A stretch of 64,000 bases of DNA, taken from Strix aluco. Taxonomy: Eukaryota > Chordata > Aves > Strigiformes > Strigidae. The stretch is taken from NCBI RefSeq assembly GCF_031877795.1, contig NC_133933.1, positions 23,030,029-23,094,028 on the forward strand. The letters run 5' to 3'. The first letter of the stretch is position 1, and every line of letters starts with the position of its first letter. The notes under the pieces were generated by a model. It ran no database searches and had not been told where the DNA came from. It saw nothing but the letters and a program-made list of their open reading frames with translations. Position numbers and translations under genes: made by a program. Below, one piece after another: positions 37,745 to 52,700 of the stretch.

Positions 37745-40700
37745 CTGAGAAGAAATACATGAGAGGAGAAACAGGGGTCAACAGGCTTCCTCCTCATTAT
37801 GCTTTTACTACACTGTGCCAACATCAAGAGGACAGTCGTCACTAAGCCTCTGTGCCTGATGCTGGGACGGACAGGGTCCCCAAACCCACACCAAGCAGAG
37901 CACACACTGAGCATTTCTCCCATTAAAAGCACACTTATTTAAGCTCAGCCTCTGCCTGGCTTCAGGAAGATAATATATTACTAACAGCTTTTTCCCCAGG
38001 TCACTGGTTCAAATGCCAGCTCGATGATTAACTGCAGAGAAATGTTAGCATCTGCTGGCTGACTGGCAGCCTGTGTGAACTAAATTGCCAGTTTTAGTTT
38101 GACTTCTGCAGATAAGTATCCAGATCACCACCCGCACTAATAGACATCCTTATCAACACGCTCATTTAAGAGGCAAAGGGCTGAACAGGCCAGTCTGTAC
38201 TCCCAGACAGACCGTGCTTCCCAGATGAAGTCAGAGCGCATGGGCGATTTGATGTGCAGTAATACTATGCTGAAAGAAAGGGAACTTCAAAGAAAACAAG
38301 ATCAACAACAGGCCTCACCTGCTTGTTGTCACCTTCTTTGCAAGGTGACAGCAACACCTGGGAACCAGGGAAGAGGGTGTACACAGACAAGCAGAGCTGC
38401 TGCTGGCGGACTTGGTGGTTGTATGTGTATGTCCACTCCTGCAAAGAGGAGAAAAAGAATGGAGGTGAGAGATCAGGGTTGATTCTTAGTATTCTTCTAC
38501 CTGGAAAGCAAACACTTTGACTTGGATCCTGCCCCCTCTGAAACCAAGCACAAAACTCACTGACTTCAAAAGGCACCAGGACAGGTCACTAGGATGTTTG
38601 AAGCCTCCCCAAAACAGCAGCTGTCATTGGAGGACTGAATGTGCCAAAAAAATGTCTACAAAATCTGCTGGAAGAAAATTGTTCACAAAGCAAAGGATTT
38701 CATAGCCAGAACTGAGCTGTGGCTGGGGAACAGGGGGATGGAAAAATGACAAAAGAGAGGCAGAAATACTACACACAATGTGCAATCCTCTTTGCAAGTG
38801 GCAGCAGGAAAGAGAAGGTGATATATAGCAAATGGTTGCAATTCCCAGGATTCTGTTCCCAAATATGACAAAAATCAGGGATAAAGCTCCCTGTTTCATC
38901 AAACGAGTGGGACCAAACTCCAAATGTTTGCTGTACTGGTTTGCTATGACCACTGCTATTCTGGCTCCCCTGGGTTGTCTTGGAGTTTTTTTCCTCATGC
39001 TGCTTTTCATGTTCACTGGGTCTTTATCAGCTCCTCAGCTCAAGAAATAATATTTGGGGGAGCAGAGACTCTTTGTCCTGTATAAAGCTTACCATACAGT
39101 GGGGGCTCTCTGGGATCATCCCCTTTTTCACCCATGGAAATTTTCCTTGGGAGAAAAAGAGAAGCAGCTGATAGCTTGACAAGGATTTCAAAATGTGCTA
39201 GACAAAGCATCATGCAGGTACAGATATACTGCTTAGCACAGGAGTATTTCACGGAAGTTTACTCACAATGTTTATTCCAGTTGAACGTTTTCCATTATTT
39301 ACCTGCGCTCATATTACCCAAGAGCAGCTCCTGTGGGTCTGAGACTGTCCAGGCAGGGATGTCTCCCTGCTCTTCGTGTGTGTACACAAGCAGACAAGAG
39401 CTGCTTTGGCTTATGAGAAACCACAAACCATGCTTTTATATAACCCCGGAGAGTGACTTCGGGAACAAGTTTTTTGCTTAGAACTTTGTGCGAGTATTAA
39501 CTTTAAAATTAGGGCTGGAAGGGGTTTCTGAGGGCATCCATCCAGAGTGCAAAGCAGGATCAACTCCTGTGGTCGGAGTAAATGGCTCTGCGATAGCAGT
39601 CAGGTGAGCAGCAGTGGGAGCAAACGGAAAACAGGTTCCTGAGCTGTGGCCAGGCAGGTAAGCAGGACTGGAGGACAAACAGCAGACTGGCTTCACTAGC
39701 AGAGGGCAATAACCGCACTGGAGAGAGCAAGGCCAGAGAGCAAGAGGGTTTCCACAATAGGCCCCAAGAGCCAAGGCAAATGATTTGACAGGGTACAGGC
39801 TATGAGAACTAGGAAAGCTGCTGTGAAAGAAAAGGTGAAGAGAGAAAGAAAAACAGTTGAGAGCTCAGATATGGAGGAGTCAGAGCTCCGGGAAGAGTGA
39901 AGTGAGCAGGGGTGTTGGCAGTGGAGGGGAAAGCCACGCTCAGATGTATGGCAGCTAGGCTGGGCCTGGAAAAATGAAGGGCAAAAGGTGTTCCTGGGAG
40001 ACTGCAACCCTTTCTGAGTGCTGGCAGGTGAAGTGAAGAATCGCTGCCCTGATCTCAGAGCTGAGAATGCCTGCAGCTCCCCCTGACTTTGAATGGTGAA
40101 GGCTTTGGGTTGCATTAACATGACTTATTAGAGCAGGGAAACGCTTCCACCCCTTTGGTATTTGTCACCGTCAGCAGCTCTAACTCCTCTCCCCGACTTC
40201 AAAACAGACAGCTACAGGCATTTAATTCCTGGGAATATAAATCTCACTTCATTCAGGTTCTTAGCCACCTGGAAGGAAAAACACGCTTTTGCACAGCAGA
40301 CCCAGATCCACAAGGACTTCACACTGTGATTCTCACACCCCGCGATTCTTAGTCTACTACTCCCCACCAGCTAATGGAAATCAAACCTGGCTTTCTGAAC
40401 AGTCTGTTCACAAGCTTCTCAGTGAGAGCTGCCCAGGATTTCGGCACATAACAAGCATTCATTTTCAAAGCTGTAATCTGCACCCAAAGGGCCTTCTGGC
40501 AACTACTCCTTTGTCAGATGGATCAGAGTTTACCTGATCCTACAGTGAACACGTTCCAGACATCCCAACCATGCATGCTGTCAGCTGCTGTGTAAACCAC
40601 CAGCCTGGGAAATCAGGTGCCAAATTAGTCCTGCATCTGTGAACAACGGAGCCCTATGGGGCAAGCTCCAACACCTGTTCTTGGCGACGGCATTGCTACA

Positions 40701-43700
40701 AGCTGCTTTGAAAACCTGCTTTACATTTTTAACCAATTGTTCGCCATTTTAGCTCAGGACAGGGCTGGAGTTGCACCCATGAGGCTCCTCAACATGTATA
40801 TGTTGAATCCCCCAACTAACTCAGGCCATGGGACTTTCTTTTTTTTTTGCTTTGACCTCTTAACCTTCTTGCTTCACTGAGGCACCTCATGGAGGACTGC
40901 TCCTCCCAGAGATTCTCCATGCTTTGTTTCCAGGCCAGGTTCTGTTCAAGCCCTCCCAATATTCACATTCTCTCAAGGCAGGACCATCCTCTCATTCAGC
41001 AAAGTGCCACAGGATAGACAGGGTGGTGGTAGCCATCTCTCCTAAGCTGTTGTTCATCATAAGAAGTGAGGCCTTCAGGGCTAGATACATGCGTCAGTTG
41101 GACAGCTGACATTGGATCCTCCCCTCTTGCCCCCAGGCTGTCCTGCTACTGTCTTTATCTAAACTGACAGATTTTCACACAGCTCTTCTATTTTGGCAGA
41201 ATGGCTTTTTATGGAAGCTAGTCCTGCTGAAAATGTTTTATCCAGTTCTAATCATATCTTGTCTCTTTTCAGCCCTAGATGAAAGCCAGAGAAAATGATG
41301 CAGAAAATGAAGAAATTCGGGAGGAGCAGAGAAAGTCACTTGAACACCACAGAATCCATTAAAGGCTTCAAGTTAAAATACAGGCAAATAGCCATGCAAA
41401 TTTTTATCTTATCCCATTCCATCTCTTCCCTGATTTGTATCAGTTGAGATGAAAATTCCTGCTTTTTTTCCCCATGAGAAACTACTTTATCTTCTAAACC
41501 CTGGCACACTGAGCACTCACATGGCCAGCACAGCAGTAACAACACCAGCACAGCAGTAACAACAGCAGAGCTTCGCACCCTGGACGTTGTGGTGGATGGG
41601 GCAGCCCGGGGTACTCCTAAGAAGAGAGACCTTCAAGGTTCAAGCTAACATGGCTTCAGGGCTGCAGACTGGCCTGAAGAGATGCCAACGGGGTTTACAG
41701 CTGACCCTGGCACCAAGGAAAAACAGACATACAATGTGAAACTGAGATCAAGATTTCCAGCCGTTTCGAAGACGAAGATGAAGTGGTGGTGGAGCAAGGA
41801 GGAAGAGGGCAGACTGGGAGAGCAGAACTACCAGCAGCACACCACAAACAGCAATCCCCTTCCTCCAAAGCCTCGGATAACACTAACCTCCATCTGAGGC
41901 TTGCGACCATTTTTCAAGGCTTTAGCATCATTTGAGCAGGCATCTGTCACTGTTACTCAGGAGCACTGTGAACTGAGGAAATTATTTTAAAATGTGACCT
42001 TTGGCTTGGAGTAGCCTGGCTGGCAGAAGGAGAAAGGAGCCCCTCAGCCTAGCAAGGAGTAGCCCCATAGGAGCCTGGTGTTACGTGACAGAGTTGTACA
42101 TGCTCTGCTGCTGAGCAAGAGGTCAGCCATACCCTAAAGCCGGGGTAGCAGCTAAAGAAAAATGTTTCTGAAGAATCCAGGAACAACTTCAGCCCTCAGT
42201 TATCTTTTTAAAATCACAGGGAAAGATTTCCCAAGGCATGTGACTGAATGGGTCACCTAAGGATATGAAAGTGCTTCCCTCATCAAAAGGCCCTGGGATG
42301 CCACTAGCACCTACCACATCTGGGGAAAGGGAAAGCAAAGTACAAAAGGTGCCCATGGCAGCCTGGGTGCAGAGGTGACACTGCTGCCAGCCAGCCCCTC
42401 TGCTTGGCTGGCTCAGCTTGGCTCTTGCAGCTCCAGACAGCCTACAGCTGGGGCAGGACGTGCCCAAGAAGGAGAAGAACAAAGACTTTTGAGGGGAGGA
42501 AGGTCAGAAGAGAATTTTTATGGTTGAGATGTCTCAGGATGGACACTGTCAGGTTAGTTTGGATAGATGCTAAATGTTCACCAAAGAAAGTTCAGATCTA
42601 GTCAGCCCATAGAGGTCCTCAAGCCAACTGGGGTAAGCTTCAGTGCCACATCAGGCTGATGATCACATTGCATTTCCTTCACAATGAGGGTCAAGGACAT
42701 GCCACCCTAATGCAATGGCAGCCAGTCAGCTCCAAGGCACAGATATTTTGGGGTACAGGCCAGGGAAATGAATGCTGCAACCTTTCACTGTTTCCTCACT
42801 TGTCTACGAGATGACTAACTTTACACTCATCTTGTGGCTACCGCTTACATGTGTGTGAGTATCGAGGCTGAAGCGTCTTCTACTTTTTTATCTGAAGTAT
42901 GTCAGGTTTCATGCAACTGCTAATGATTAATGGTTTATTAAATAAATCCCAGAGTCAGATGTCTATTCCAAAGATGTACGTACTAATATCAACTGACACT
43001 TAGTTTGAAAAGAAAACCAGTCACTCACATCTTCATCAGATAGAGCAGGGCAAAATTATGATCAATTATTTTCCCTCAGATGCATTTCTCTTGTGAAAAA
43101 CTAAACCAATCAGTTCATTTAGCAAATGAGACACAACAGCACATAGAGTACCAAGGCTCCAGTGGGCAGGAGCGCAAGGCAGAGCCCGCTGTGTCCTGGG
43201 GATGGGCAACATTGCATAAAGATCTCTGCCAGTCACTATCTTAAGAGCAGGTCCCTCTGAGAGCCACCCCAAGGGACAGAGCCTGCCCTGACTGCTACCA
43301 GACCTTTTGGAGAGGGAAGGGCCAAGTGGATCCCAGGGATAAGAAGATAGAGGTATCCCACACACAGATGAGGGGTCTTCTTGTGCCTCAGCACTCCTTT
43401 TAGTAATTCAGGACTAACACCAGACACCACCAGGGAGGGTTTGTGAGAACTGCTAGGGGTGTAAATCTGATTTCACGGCAGTCAGAGTATTCTCAATTTA
43501 CCCATGCTATGGATGCGGCCAGAGGGCTTACAACATCCTTCCCCTGCACTACAGATAGAAAAAACTAAAATAAAGAGCAATTGATTGTCATCTGACAGCT
43601 CCTGTAACTCTCTCCTCAAACCATGGTGATCTATGACAGCTCAGATCTTCTCACACCTGATCCCACGACTTAATGCATATAATGCTGGTAAAGGGCTTGG

Positions 43701-46700
43701 GGAGCCTTGTAGGGAGACAGCTACAGAAGGGCAATCAAGCAACCAAATTAATGCTACTAATACAGATAATAAAGGATGTGGATGGCCAGGATATTTTCAT
43801 AGTACTTACTGAATGCCAGAAAAGCACAGCTTTGATTTAGCTAAGCCTATTTTTCAAATAATGAAGCTTAGGGTAAACAAGATGTGACTCCAGTATGTTA
43901 AAAGTGAGGATTATTGCTCTATTCTGGTATACCAAATACGAAACTAAGTAGCATTCAGGACTGCTGCATAATCTATCCTACATAGCCTGGTGACCATAAC
44001 CCCCCATGTCATCCACAAGTTCAGGTGGTCTTGTAACAATGTGTAATTAAAATTCAAATTTCTATTCACAATGAAAATTTAAATATCCTGCTTTCATCTG
44101 AAATATTCTCCACGGGTACAAGTAGCAGAGAACTAACCTAGAAAGACAGAGAAAGATAAAAGGAAAAGGTTTTTCTCTATTCTTGCCTGTGTATTGAGTG
44201 TGTATTCAGCAATCTGTTTGTAGTGCATTTTTCTGTTCCCCTGCAGAGTTAGTCCTGGATGTGCACAAGAAATGGACTTGCCATCCAGTGGGAAGTGTTG
44301 ACCTATCACTAACTGCTGCAGAATCAAAATGGGAAGATGAAAAGTTTGTGGCATGGAAAATTCAAAATATTTACTCCACAGAAATGTCAAAACAAGATGT
44401 GCTCGATGGGAATGAAACAATCCAACTTGTTGGCATGACATTTCTTATTTTAAAATATCACATCAAATTGGTATTTCAGAAAGACCAATGCCATTTCATT
44501 TTGAAACGCTAGCTTGCAGCAGCAGTTTTCATTCTGATTTTCCCAGATTTTTTTAAAGACATCCAATTCATTGAAAATTGCAATTGTCACTAAAACTTTT
44601 TTTTTTCCTTCAGCAGAGTTGACCCTGCAAAACACAATGATCTGATCTCAGATCACTTGTCTTGCTGCTTGTGTAAAAAGTCCGTGTAGCAGTGGAAGAA
44701 AGAAAAAGAATCCTAAAACCGGGAAACCAGTTAAACCATAAGAACTGTAACTATGCAGTACTTGCTGTTATATTCACTATATTTTCTGAACTGCCTAAAA
44801 TTCAGGCAGTCATTGTTGGTTTTACCAGACTGTGAAGCAGATATTATTTTCCTGACTAAAGGCAGGCACGCAACTGCATGCGAAAGAGATGCACATAATG
44901 ACATGCTTCATTTGCACATACAAACTAGGGACATTTCCAGCAGCATCTCTGGGCTGGGCCTTTTATATGCATAGCTACCTGGTTTGAATGTGCAACCATG
45001 AGGGTTAAGGATGTACAGTGAAGTATAAGCAAGCACACCATTGCCTATTAAATTATTTCAGGGCACCCCAAAGAAGCAAGTGATTGTTATCCTCCCTGTT
45101 TTATAGATGGGAACAGTGAGAGAACTGACGTGCCCAAAATCACAAAGGGAGCCTGAAGCAAAGGCAGGTTTTGAAGCTGTGTCTTCAGGGTCTTGCTCCA
45201 GCGACTCCACTGCAAGGCACATGTGCCTGCTCTTGGCTCTAACATTTCACAGAATATGCTTTTGAGAACACTGATTCATATGTTTTTTTCTCGTCTCAGT
45301 GAGATTGAAAAAAACAAGATCATCCTCATTAAACTCTCACTAGTTTAATAGGCAATCTAATATTGAGAGAATGCACACTATGAAGTTATAAATACCATCG
45401 CGATTCAGTGCATTTTGAAAGAAATAAGGCTGAAAGATGAGAGGAAATTATAGTTCTCTGTCTTTCTCTGATCTCTGCAGATGAACAGTGCGTGGCGTTC
45501 CTGAGCAGCAGTAAGCACTCAGTGCAGGCTAGCACAGAGGTGAGTGGTCCACCCTGTACTGTGGCTCCTGCACTAGCCCCTGCTGCTGCCCAGGGCCTCC
45601 ACCGAGGTAAGAAGAACTTAGCAGGGTTTAACTACAATGCTACCTTAAGAAAGGGGCTGGCAGAATGGGTAATTCTCCAACAGAGCTTTAGCAAACTTAA
45701 GAAATCACCTTAAACCTGCCTGGGAGCCTTCTCTCCAGCAGGCATCATGGGATAAGGCAACACATCTTACCTGTGCTGTTGCTGCCATGCCTTTGCTGCT
45801 AATGCAAGGATTTAAGCTTAGGACAGGGAACTCTTGGACTTCAGACTTGTGCGACTCCAGGCAGCTCTGCCTTTGCCTGATCATCCCAGTCTGATAAAGC
45901 GATTCCTCTGGAATCCTGTGGGAAAAGCGTGAAAACAACATCCCTACTCCCCCAGGCACACAGAGTACTCAAAGGGAGCTCAGTGGGGTAAGGAGGGTGC
46001 AGCCGCACCATTTCACCTTCAGAAAATGAGAGTGGCAAGATCTATTACAATACTGAACCACTGAGAGCAGTACATGGACAGGGATGCTGCAGAAGCAGCA
46101 CTCAGAGATGGATGGATGGCCTTTATAAGAGGAAAAAATAAATAACACCGCACAAGGCAAACAGAGGAGCAAGGAATAGACTGTGAGCAGGCTGAAGGTC
46201 AGCCTTCAGCTTACAGGAGTGGGAAACTTTATAACAAACCAACACAGAGCTCTGGCACTCCCTGTGAATGCTACTGTGCAATGCCACACATGGCAAAAAA
46301 GCAAGAAAACAGCTATAAATCATTTTCACACTGTGATTCTGCATTCAGCCATTGCACCAGCAGGTCTCTGGAGATACCTCCAAAACTTTTGCATCCTTCC
46401 TGAGGATGGCTCCTAATGGTGACCGGGGGAATGGATGCAATGCTTTCTGGAGTAATTTTGGTGACTAAAAGGCATCTGTGCAAAAGTAATTCTGGTAGTG
46501 CATATTAAGCAAAGCATTAGGCTAGGAGTGAGGCAGAGCCACCTGAATACAGGTCATAAACTGCTAGAGTGGATGGTTTGACAACAGAGGAGTCTTGAGT
46601 ATCACAGAACAGTGTGAAAGGACTGGAAATTACATGCTTGTTTTGTAAGAGTCATTAAGTACTGAAACAACCCACCAGAGGCTATGGTGGATTTTCCACC

Positions 46701-49700
46701 TCGGGATACTTTTGTAAGGAAAACTGACTATTTCCGTATACCACCTGTCTCACAGCAAGGGCAGGAGGATACCTGAGGAAGCCCCAAGAGCTAAGAGAAA
46801 TAACTGGTGCTTTGCCCCTCACCACCCCTGTAGCAAAGAGCCACAGAGTGCAGGATCACAGAAGAACCATGTCACACTGTGAGCAAGCTGTTTAAAGCCA
46901 GCACAAAATTCACTGGGCCTTTCTGTGAAGCTCAAGGGAGGGGTTGCCTGTGTCCCTGGGGCAGTGTGGGCACTGGGGGTGCAGAGGAAGGCTCTGTGGG
47001 GCTGGAGGGATGGAGCATCCCACTGGCCTGATAGAGACACGTGGAGATCGCACATCCCTACCGAAGTTCGGGATAAACATTTTCCAGGTACCACTTGAAG
47101 CTGTGGCATTTCAACCTCTTCCGCAGCTCCACTCTGCTCTGGACACTGTGGGAAGAAAATATCATAGAGATACAATGGAAATCATGAAGGTGAGACCCAG
47201 TGCACCAGAAAGGGAGGCTGAGAGAAACCCCAACAGATATGCACAGAGAGCAAACACAAGAGCATCATCAGCTCTATTTTCAGGTCTCTTCTGCATGAGC
47301 TTGGGCAGTCATTTTGATCTCTGTCTCTTTGGAGGTCTCACTTGGTAAAATGGCATGATGACATGTTGCCATTTTATCAAGGGGCCTGGAGTTTGGTGGA
47401 TGAAAAGGTTCATGGAAAAGTACAGTCATTTAAAAATGATTAGTAAAAAAAGGTATGCTATCTACTATATGCAATAAAGAAATCAATATATGCTATTGTA
47501 AGTTACTTTTAGTTTACAGGACTACAGAAGGCCTTGATTTCCAAGAGCACCTAAACACGCCTTTAAGTCAGCAGAAGTTAATCACATGGTGAAATACTTC
47601 TTTCTTTCATTAACCAGGGCAAAATTTCTGCTGACAGATCATGCTGTAGTGACATATTCTGAACTCCATCTCCTCCCTGGACCAGCCTCTACCCATGGAG
47701 CTGGTATGAGCTGGCATTTACAGAGCAGTAGGAAGCCTCCAGTACCTTCTCTTCACATAGGCTATCTTCTCTACACCCTCATATATTTAGCAGGACAGAG
47801 CTGTTACTTCATTTGGTGCTGATGGACGGGAAGAGGATATGAATTCAGTGGAAACAGGTTAGTCAGCAGGACTTCAATTTATTTATTGTGGAGATTGAAG
47901 AGTAGCCACAAGGAATTCGGGTTTGGATTTGGAAACCCCTGCAGTTCAAAGGAAACTTTCTAACGAAAGGAAGAGCGTATGAAAATGGGAAATTAACAAA
48001 TACTGATGGTCCTCCTGACAGGGAGGCATTTCTGATTGTTCACAGAATGAATGGCAAACTGCCTGCATACAAAGCACTTGCTCCTTTCCAATAAAACCTT
48101 AGTGGGCCCAAAATCTGATTATTTTCCTGTCCCCCAGCTGCCAGCGAGGACTCTGGACTCTCCATGCCAAACTCTGCTCTGGGACCAGGAGTACTTGTAC
48201 CTAATACCAAGAGCAGGAGATAGGCAGAAGGGGTTTTTCCCCCACCTTGATTTGGTTCACTCACCGGCATAAACCAGCACAGCATATAAACTAGCTGCTT
48301 ATATGTTTCATTGCTGTGCTTATAGCATCTGCCTACCATTAGCATTTAATTGAGCGTTACTACAGAAACAACGCAGGCGGGTTTCGCAGCAGGGCGATGT
48401 CACTGTGAACACCCACTGCAGCAGGCAGGGCACAGGCAGGGCAAAGGCAGCAGAGAAAGACACTTACTTTCCATAAGGCCTCCCTTGGGCTGCAGGACGA
48501 GCCGCGTAGTAGTACTGCTTGAATTCGTCCATCCACACCTCCGCGGTGCGCTTGGTGTTTCTGAAGGAGGCAACGACAGACAGATGGAACCAAGAAAGCC
48601 TTCAAGGTGACACTTTCTAAAATGCATTGACTAATCCATCCTGCTCTCCTTCCATCCTCAGCTTGGTCTTTGGCTTCTCCCAAACCACCTTTGAGCCAGC
48701 CCATCCTTCACTACTAGAGAAGGTACTCCTCCCCATTACTCCAGGGACCAAACACAACAGGCCAAAGCTTGGGTGAAGATTCACCATTTCAAACTCAGCT
48801 GGGTGCCTCGCATCCACCAGACTCAGAACTGAAGCTTCTCTTAAGCATCATCTCCCAGGCAGGCATGGCTGGGGTTTTATTTAGTGGCTGCGATGGTGCT
48901 CTGAAAAGTGATGTAAAATTTGCCAAAGATTGAAGGCAAGTATTTCCTTTGCATCAATTCTCTATGGACTCTCCTGCTTTGCACTCCTGATTCCACTGAA
49001 GCAAATCTCAGCATTCAAAACTTAAGAGAAACCACCCCGGCCACAGTGCTGTAGCACAAATGTCAGTCTTCCACATCAGCCAGGTGTCTGCAGAAGGTTT
49101 ATGAATCTCAGGAAATCTTCTGTTGACTTCAGATGGCTCTAACTCTCCCTGTAAATGGCTTTGTTGCTCCATGCCTACCTGCCTATCCCTGCCCAGGTCA
49201 GAGGAGTCCTCCAAGATTCAGCTCCAGGGCAGGCCAGTGCCTCCAAGCTATTGCTACCACACCACTAACTGCAGGTGCCACAGGGCAGGCTCTGGATCCA
49301 GCCAAGTCCCACACAAGCAAGCACAACACTGGAGCTGAGCTGTCTCTTGGACTGAAGTAGACACTGTGTGGAAAAAAAATCAATACCTGGCAGAAAGGTG
49401 GAGATATTTTTTGCTAACATCTCTTTTAAACAGAGGTACCACATAGCATCAGGTTGCCAGAAAGCTGCTTCTCCTCTCAGTCTGTGTACTGTAACATTAA
49501 GTTTAAGGCCGATAGATACCATAAGGTTAATAAAATCCCAGCTCCTAATGCCTATATTTGGAGATATGTTTCTCCAGACCACTTCAGTCCCTTGCTGATT
49601 CATGGTGCTTCTTCCTCTCTCTAAGGCCACTGCAATTGCCTAAGTGAACTTGGTCAAGAGATGCCTAAGTAAGTCACAGTGTCTACACCTCTACCTAACG

Positions 49701-52700
49701 TTCCCAAAGTGCAGGTTTTTTTGTCTGGCTTCCTGATCTCAGTCAGGTTTATAAGAAACATGGGGATAAATGCCGAGGCTCACACCTAAGCATTGATTCA
49801 GATCTCCCCAAAGTCCCCAGACGCCTGTGCCTGAGGTGCAGCCAGAAGACTGTACCCATTCAAGCTCCCCTTGCTCCTCCTGCAGGTGATGCAACACAGA
49901 CGCTACCTTTTCCCTTGGGTTTGCAGTGGCTCCAACAGTGGAGGCTTTGCCACATAGCCTCTTCTGTAGGAGTCTTATTTCACTACTAAAAGCAAGAGCC
50001 CTCCTCATGACTCTCAAATTTGTGCCCTCCTCCTTGATGCCAGCAACGCCCTGTGCCCCTCACCTTTTGAATCCAGGTGACAAGGTCCCCTTCCTGCCCC
50101 ACCTGCTGCGTGGCTGGAAACTGCATATTAGATATAACCAAGAGATGTAATTTTCACTCCCCCAGGTTGTTGTTTCATGCAAAGCATGGGGAAGCTGCAG
50201 AGAGCCCGGGTCAGTGGTAACACCACTGCAGGCGGCTGGGTCTTCACAAATACTGCCGGCTCTTTATAACACTGGGAAAGCCACACTAAAAGGAATGCCT
50301 GGTGTGTAAACACACACAAATGCAGTTTAGCTGAGAAACAACCCTGCATTAAGTGTAAGTGCCTCTGGTGTTTTTCTTTGTCATTTACTTAACGCACAAC
50401 CTTCAACCTCATGCTCTAAAAGAGGAGGAAATCCTTCCTGAGTTCGCTAGCTGCTCCGATCATCTTTCCAATGCTGATTCCCACTTCTGGACTACCTCCT
50501 TCCTTGCCTGCTGTTTCCAGGATCTTGGCCCATTTCAGCCAGACGTTTCACTACCTGATTCAGTCTCTGTTCCTGCATGTGAGGACAGATTCCCTTCAGC
50601 TGAGATGCCCTGGCAGCTCACTCAGTGCCCCCACCATTAAGGTGCAGCCCATTGCTGCCCCTGCTTGAGAAGTAGCACCAGCCTGGACGCAAAGCTGCCC
50701 ACTTCGGCACGCTGCTCGGCTCCTCTCTCTGAGAGGCATCAGGAACCAAATTTTCTGGTTCAGCTGAGCCACACTTAGCCCTCAGCTAAGGTCACTGGGA
50801 GCTGACAGACATTTCTAGCACCGTGATTTCAGGTCATTGTAAATGTGTTCTGACGATGTTAGGGTCTAAATCATTTGCTGTTACGGTAGCTAGTGCTCAG
50901 GGAGATGCTGGGGTCATTCCTCCATTTTCATGCTGATGAAAGGTACCATGAAGTGTCCTATTTCTGTCATATTCTTGACACTGTAGAAATCCTAAGGGAG
51001 AGTTGTACTGACTTGCATTTTCTTCGGCTCAGGAGATTCTCGCCCAGGGGTATTTCAAAGTTTTCCAAACCAACTTTACTCTCCATCTTCTCTGCTCCCT
51101 GCTCCCACAAGGCAGCACCTTATTCCACTTCACAAAAACTAAGCAAGCACAAAACACCTACTTAATGTATGTATTGGCGTTTCCCTCTGGAAAGACGTAT
51201 GGATGTTTCTTCCGGAAGACATGTCCAACGCGGCTGCAGGGGATGATTTCCAGGCTCCCTCCACACATCCACACACGGAAAGAGATTTCTACAAGAAAAG
51301 CAGCTTCAGCGTTTTGTCTTTCTGTCCTACAGCAGGCTGGATCCTGGTGTTACCTCTCACTTTATCCTCTGCTACATTAAACTGGGGTAAATCAATTACC
51401 AGAGGGGCTTTCCTAGGCACAACTCCCTTAAAAGCACATTTCAAAGCTTCTTGTGATCTGTTTGAAGTCAGTGCACTTGAAACCTGCCTATAGCACAGCA
51501 GGTGCTATCACAATGGCAAGAGCGAGATGGTAAGTAGGTCCCTTTTCATGTAGACCCGCTTACATTGCAGAATCATCTTGCCAGTTTTGTGCTCCTGTAA
51601 TTACTTCTGCACTGCCTATTTCAGAGTCAACTCCCTCCATAGGGCTGTCAAGTTCACCAGAAAAGGCCATGAATTCTACTTATTAATGACTACAACCATT
51701 ATTATCTTTATGAATCCACCATTGATTCTGCAAAGTGAACAGAGCTATGCAACCATCACCTGTCCCAAAATGGATAGGAGCTTACCCTGCCCAGCACAAT
51801 CTCTGGGCCGTGAGTGCCAACATTGCAGTCCAACAAGGCACCCACCTTCACACAAGCAAAGGTCAGTGGTGGGAGGGATTATCCCCAAAAAATCTGGAAA
51901 AGCTGTCAGTACAGAAAATGTCTCCCAGCTGCCCCAAGCTGCTCTCTGACTGGTCCACGGGGCCTTTGTGGAGGAAAACGAGCCTGTGGTACAATTGACA
52001 CCAGAAGTTACGGGGCTCTTGGCAGGGAGCTGGATGAAATCCTAGCTGGCAAGGTAGGAGGGGTTGAGCAGAATGGCTGATCTAATGGGTCCATCTGGTC
52101 CTAACGCCTGTGAAGCTATGAATCTGCAGCTATATTGTCAGAAAGTCACGCTTAGACAGAACCAGCATAGAAAAGAAATGAAATTAAAAAGAAAAGGCTT
52201 CTGCAGTTCTTTGCATCCTATTTTATCATCTGTTGACAGTATAGAGCTACATGTAGCATGTATTTACTCCAAAACTACTAATTCCTTTTCACTCCCCCCG
52301 CTACCTTTAACTACAGAAGTCAGACAGGAGGCCACCCATCGTCTTTGCCAGCTCATGCTTCCCGCAGTCCCCTCACACACACCAGCGCAAGGATGACTTG
52401 TCCCCAGGTTGGATGTTGGCAAGACAAGTGCCTGTGGCAGGAAGACTGTTTGGGCAGTATGGACAGGAGTCCTCCTCCTCCTCCTCCACTGCCAGCCCAC
52501 AAAGCTGCCATGCCTCCAAAAACAACTCACAGCTTCAAGGAGCAAAGGAGAATTGGAGCCCGGACCTCCACAGCCACCTACTCTCAGCACACATGGCTCA
52601 GCCACGAGGTGCACGTCGCTGCAGAGGTGGGAGCTGCCTTCACGTCGCTCCCATCCCTGCTCCCAGCACACCCACCTGAGCTGATGGAAACGGGAGGCTG

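Larger units (their letters stand above)
38439..45770 (-). other. GALNT14: GALNT14 intron (alpha to beta repeat), 7.3 kb
   Basis: A phase-0 intron with GTAAGA donor and TCTTTGCAG acceptor. It holds a CR1 3'-end scrap (39510-39600), a MIR-like remnant (45085-45220), a 20-bp tandem duplication (41525-41564) and unique sequence. Open frames here, such as 141 codons at 39696-40121 minus and 104 at 44198-44512 plus, have no domain and lack the splice frame of the host gene. Confidence 0.85.

Noticed and set aside
39696..40121. 141-codon open frame on the minus strand with a hydrophobic end
   Set aside because: Inside the 7.3 kb GALNT14 intron and low in codon signal. The hydrophobic stretch comes from purine-rich plus-strand sequence read in reverse.
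44198..44512. 104-codon plus-strand frame that looks fairly protein-like
   Set aside because: No family match from reading, no conserved residue pattern, and it is antisense within a GALNT14 intron with no supported splice partner.
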